13,399 nt of DNA, taken from contig DHEX01000087.1 of NCBI GenBank assembly GCA_002400085.1, forward strand, positions 1,244-14,642. Reading direction: 5' to 3'. Origin of the DNA: Clostridiaceae bacterium UBA4839 (lineage in GTDB: Bacteria > Bacillota > Clostridia > Clostridiales > Caloramatoraceae). Position numbers and translations under genes: made by a program. Positions 12,692 to 13,399 of this stretch are shown here, piece by piece (positions within the stretch are counted from its first letter, which is position 1; every line of letters begins with the position of its first letter). The notes under the pieces are model-generated. The model ran no database searches, was not told the DNA's origin, and was given only the letters and a program-made list of their open reading frames with translations.

Positions 12692-12716
12692 GAGTTAGGT
12701 TAACCTAGCTCTTTTT
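12691..12716 (+). terminator. Intrinsic terminator on the khpA stop codon, before rimM
   Basis: The 9-bp stem 12691-12699 with 12704-12712 (one T-G pair) closes a TTAA loop and is followed by Ts to 12716. Only 18 bases separate it from the rimM ATG, too few for a promoter. An upstream segment, 12665-12674, can pair with 12706-12715 and would break the stem and hide the T run. The arrangement suggests partial termination between khpA and rimM. Confidence 0.8.
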
Positions 12717-12734
12717 AATAATAAGGTGATTAAA

Positions 12735-13250
12735 ATGTTAGAATATTTAAAAGTAGGTCAAATAATAAGTACGCATGGGATAAAGGGTGAATTAAAAATA
12801 TACCCGCTAACAGATGATATAAAACGCTTTGATAAATTAAAGTATATTTTTTTAAAAAATGGCTCTTGTTATGAAAAAAAAGATATTGAGGGTATTAAAT
12901 ATATTAAAAATATGGTTATTATAAAAATAAAGGATATTGACAACAAAGAAGATGCTAATAACCTTATTGATTCATATATTTATGTAAATCGTGAAAATGC
13001 AGTAAAACTTCATGAAGGTACATACTTTATTGCAGACTTGATTGGTATGGATGTGTTTTCAACAGATGATAATTATTTAGGTAAAATAGTATCAGTTTTT
13101 CCAACGGGAAGCAATGATATCTACGAAATTAAAAATGAAAATGAAGAGAAAAGTCATCTAATACCTGCAATTGAAGATGTTATTAAAATGGTGGATATAG
13201 ACAATAGAAAAATGATAATAAACATTTTAGAGGGATTATATGATATTTGA
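12735..13250 (+). CDS. rimM: 16S rRNA processing protein RimM
   Basis: RimM helps mature the 30S subunit head and contacts S19. The 171-residue product has the N-terminal RimM barrel beginning MLEYLKVGQI with the motif THGIKGE (13-19), and a C-terminal PRC-barrel domain (about 95-170) with YFIADLIGMDVF and a later LIPAIEDVI block. The ATG at 12735 follows AAGGTGA (12723-12729) by 5 bases; an in-frame GTG at 12726 lies within the ribosome binding site and is rejected. The gene overlaps trmD by 11 bases. With a terminator just upstream and no room for a promoter after it, expression probably depends on readthrough or on a promoter within khpA. Confidence 0.96.
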   Translation: MLEYLKVGQIISTHGIKGELKIYPLTDDIKRFDKLKYIFLKNGSCYEKKDIEGIKYIKNMVIIKIKDIDNKEDANNLIDSYIYVNRENAVKLHEGTYFIADLIGMDVFSTDDNYLGKIVSVFPTGSNDIYEIKNENEEKSHLIPAIEDVIKMVDIDNRKMIINILEGLYDI

Positions 13251-13399
13251 CGTATTAACTTTATTTCCAGAAATGTTTGATTTATTTAATTATAGTATAA
13301 TATCAAGAGCCAAAGAAAATCACCTTATTTCAATTAATTTATACAATATTAGAGACTTTTCAAAGGATAAACATAAAAAAGTAGATGATTATCCCTATG
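13240..13399 (+). CDS. trmD: tRNA (guanine-N1-)-methyltransferase, N-terminal part
   Basis: TrmD methylates G37 next to the anticodon of a set of tRNAs and so prevents frameshifting. Only 53 codons are present before the window ends. They show the family start MIFDVLTLFPEMF, then SIISRAKE, NIRDFSKDKHKKVDDYPY, all typical of TrmD. The knot that binds S-adenosylmethionine lies beyond the edge. The ATG at 13240 overlaps the end of rimM by 11 bases and follows AGAGGGA (13229-13235). In related genomes rplS (L19) follows. Identity is very likely despite the truncation. Confidence 0.95.
   Translation, partial: MIFDVLTLFPEMFDLFNYSIISRAKENHLISINLYNIRDFSKDKHKKVDDYPY

Noticed and set aside
1..13399. 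Mobile element, CRISPR array, defence system or biosynthetic cluster
   Set aside because: All protein genes are core housekeeping or sporulation genes in a conserved order, with no repeats or transfer signs.

Overview
The window is an AT-rich stretch of a Firmicutes chromosome, most likely a spore-forming Clostridium or a close relative. The evidence is the very low G+C content, AGGAGG-type ribosome binding sites, TTG starts on two essential genes, a spoVS gene with a sigma-H-type promoter, and the gene order ackA-yceD-rpmF-plsX-acpP-rnc-(radical SAM)-spoVS-smc-ftsY-ylxM-ffh-rpsP-khpA-rimM-trmD. That order is the usual housekeeping block of clostridia. Every gene is on the + strand. I see no transposase, phage gene, CRISPR array, tRNA or rRNA.

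Layout. 1-1053: 3' part of ackA (acetate kinase), cut by the window edge. 1147-1937: yceD-rpmF, a two-gene unit with a strong promoter and a strong terminator. 1949-5181: plsX, acpP, rnc and an Elp3-like radical SAM gene (fatty acid/phospholipid supply, RNA processing and probable RNA modification), with promoters before plsX and before acpP. 5183-5515: spoVS behind a sigma-H-like promoter. 5516-5868: the only gene-free stretch over 300 bases. It holds a candidate structured RNA ending in a long terminator hairpin, two small inverted repeats, and the smc promoter. 5869-10329: smc and ftsY. 10394-12691: ylxM-ffh-rpsP-khpA, with a promoter whose -35 box lies inside a 26-bp dyad. 12691-13399: a terminator directly on the khpA stop codon, then rimM and the start of trmD.

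How the genes work together. PlsX and AcpP link fatty acid synthesis to phospholipid synthesis. Rnc, RpmF, RpsP, RimM, TrmD and KhpA serve RNA processing, ribosome assembly and tRNA modification. FtsY, Ffh and YlxM form the signal-recognition-particle targeting pathway. SMC organises the chromosome, and SpoVS acts in sporulation. Several starts were moved downstream of the longest reading frame because the Shine-Dalgarno sequence lies inside the longer frame: acpP 3111, rnc 3405, spoVS 5255, smc 5869, rpsP 12191 and rimM 12735.

Most of the window is ordinary core genome. The parts worth a second look are regulatory: the unassigned structured RNA before smc, the sigma-H promoter of spoVS, the dyad on the ylxM-ffh promoter with its very short leader, and the terminator and competing helix at the khpA-rimM junction. 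Promoters, hairpins and RNA folds were found by eye and not by calculation.
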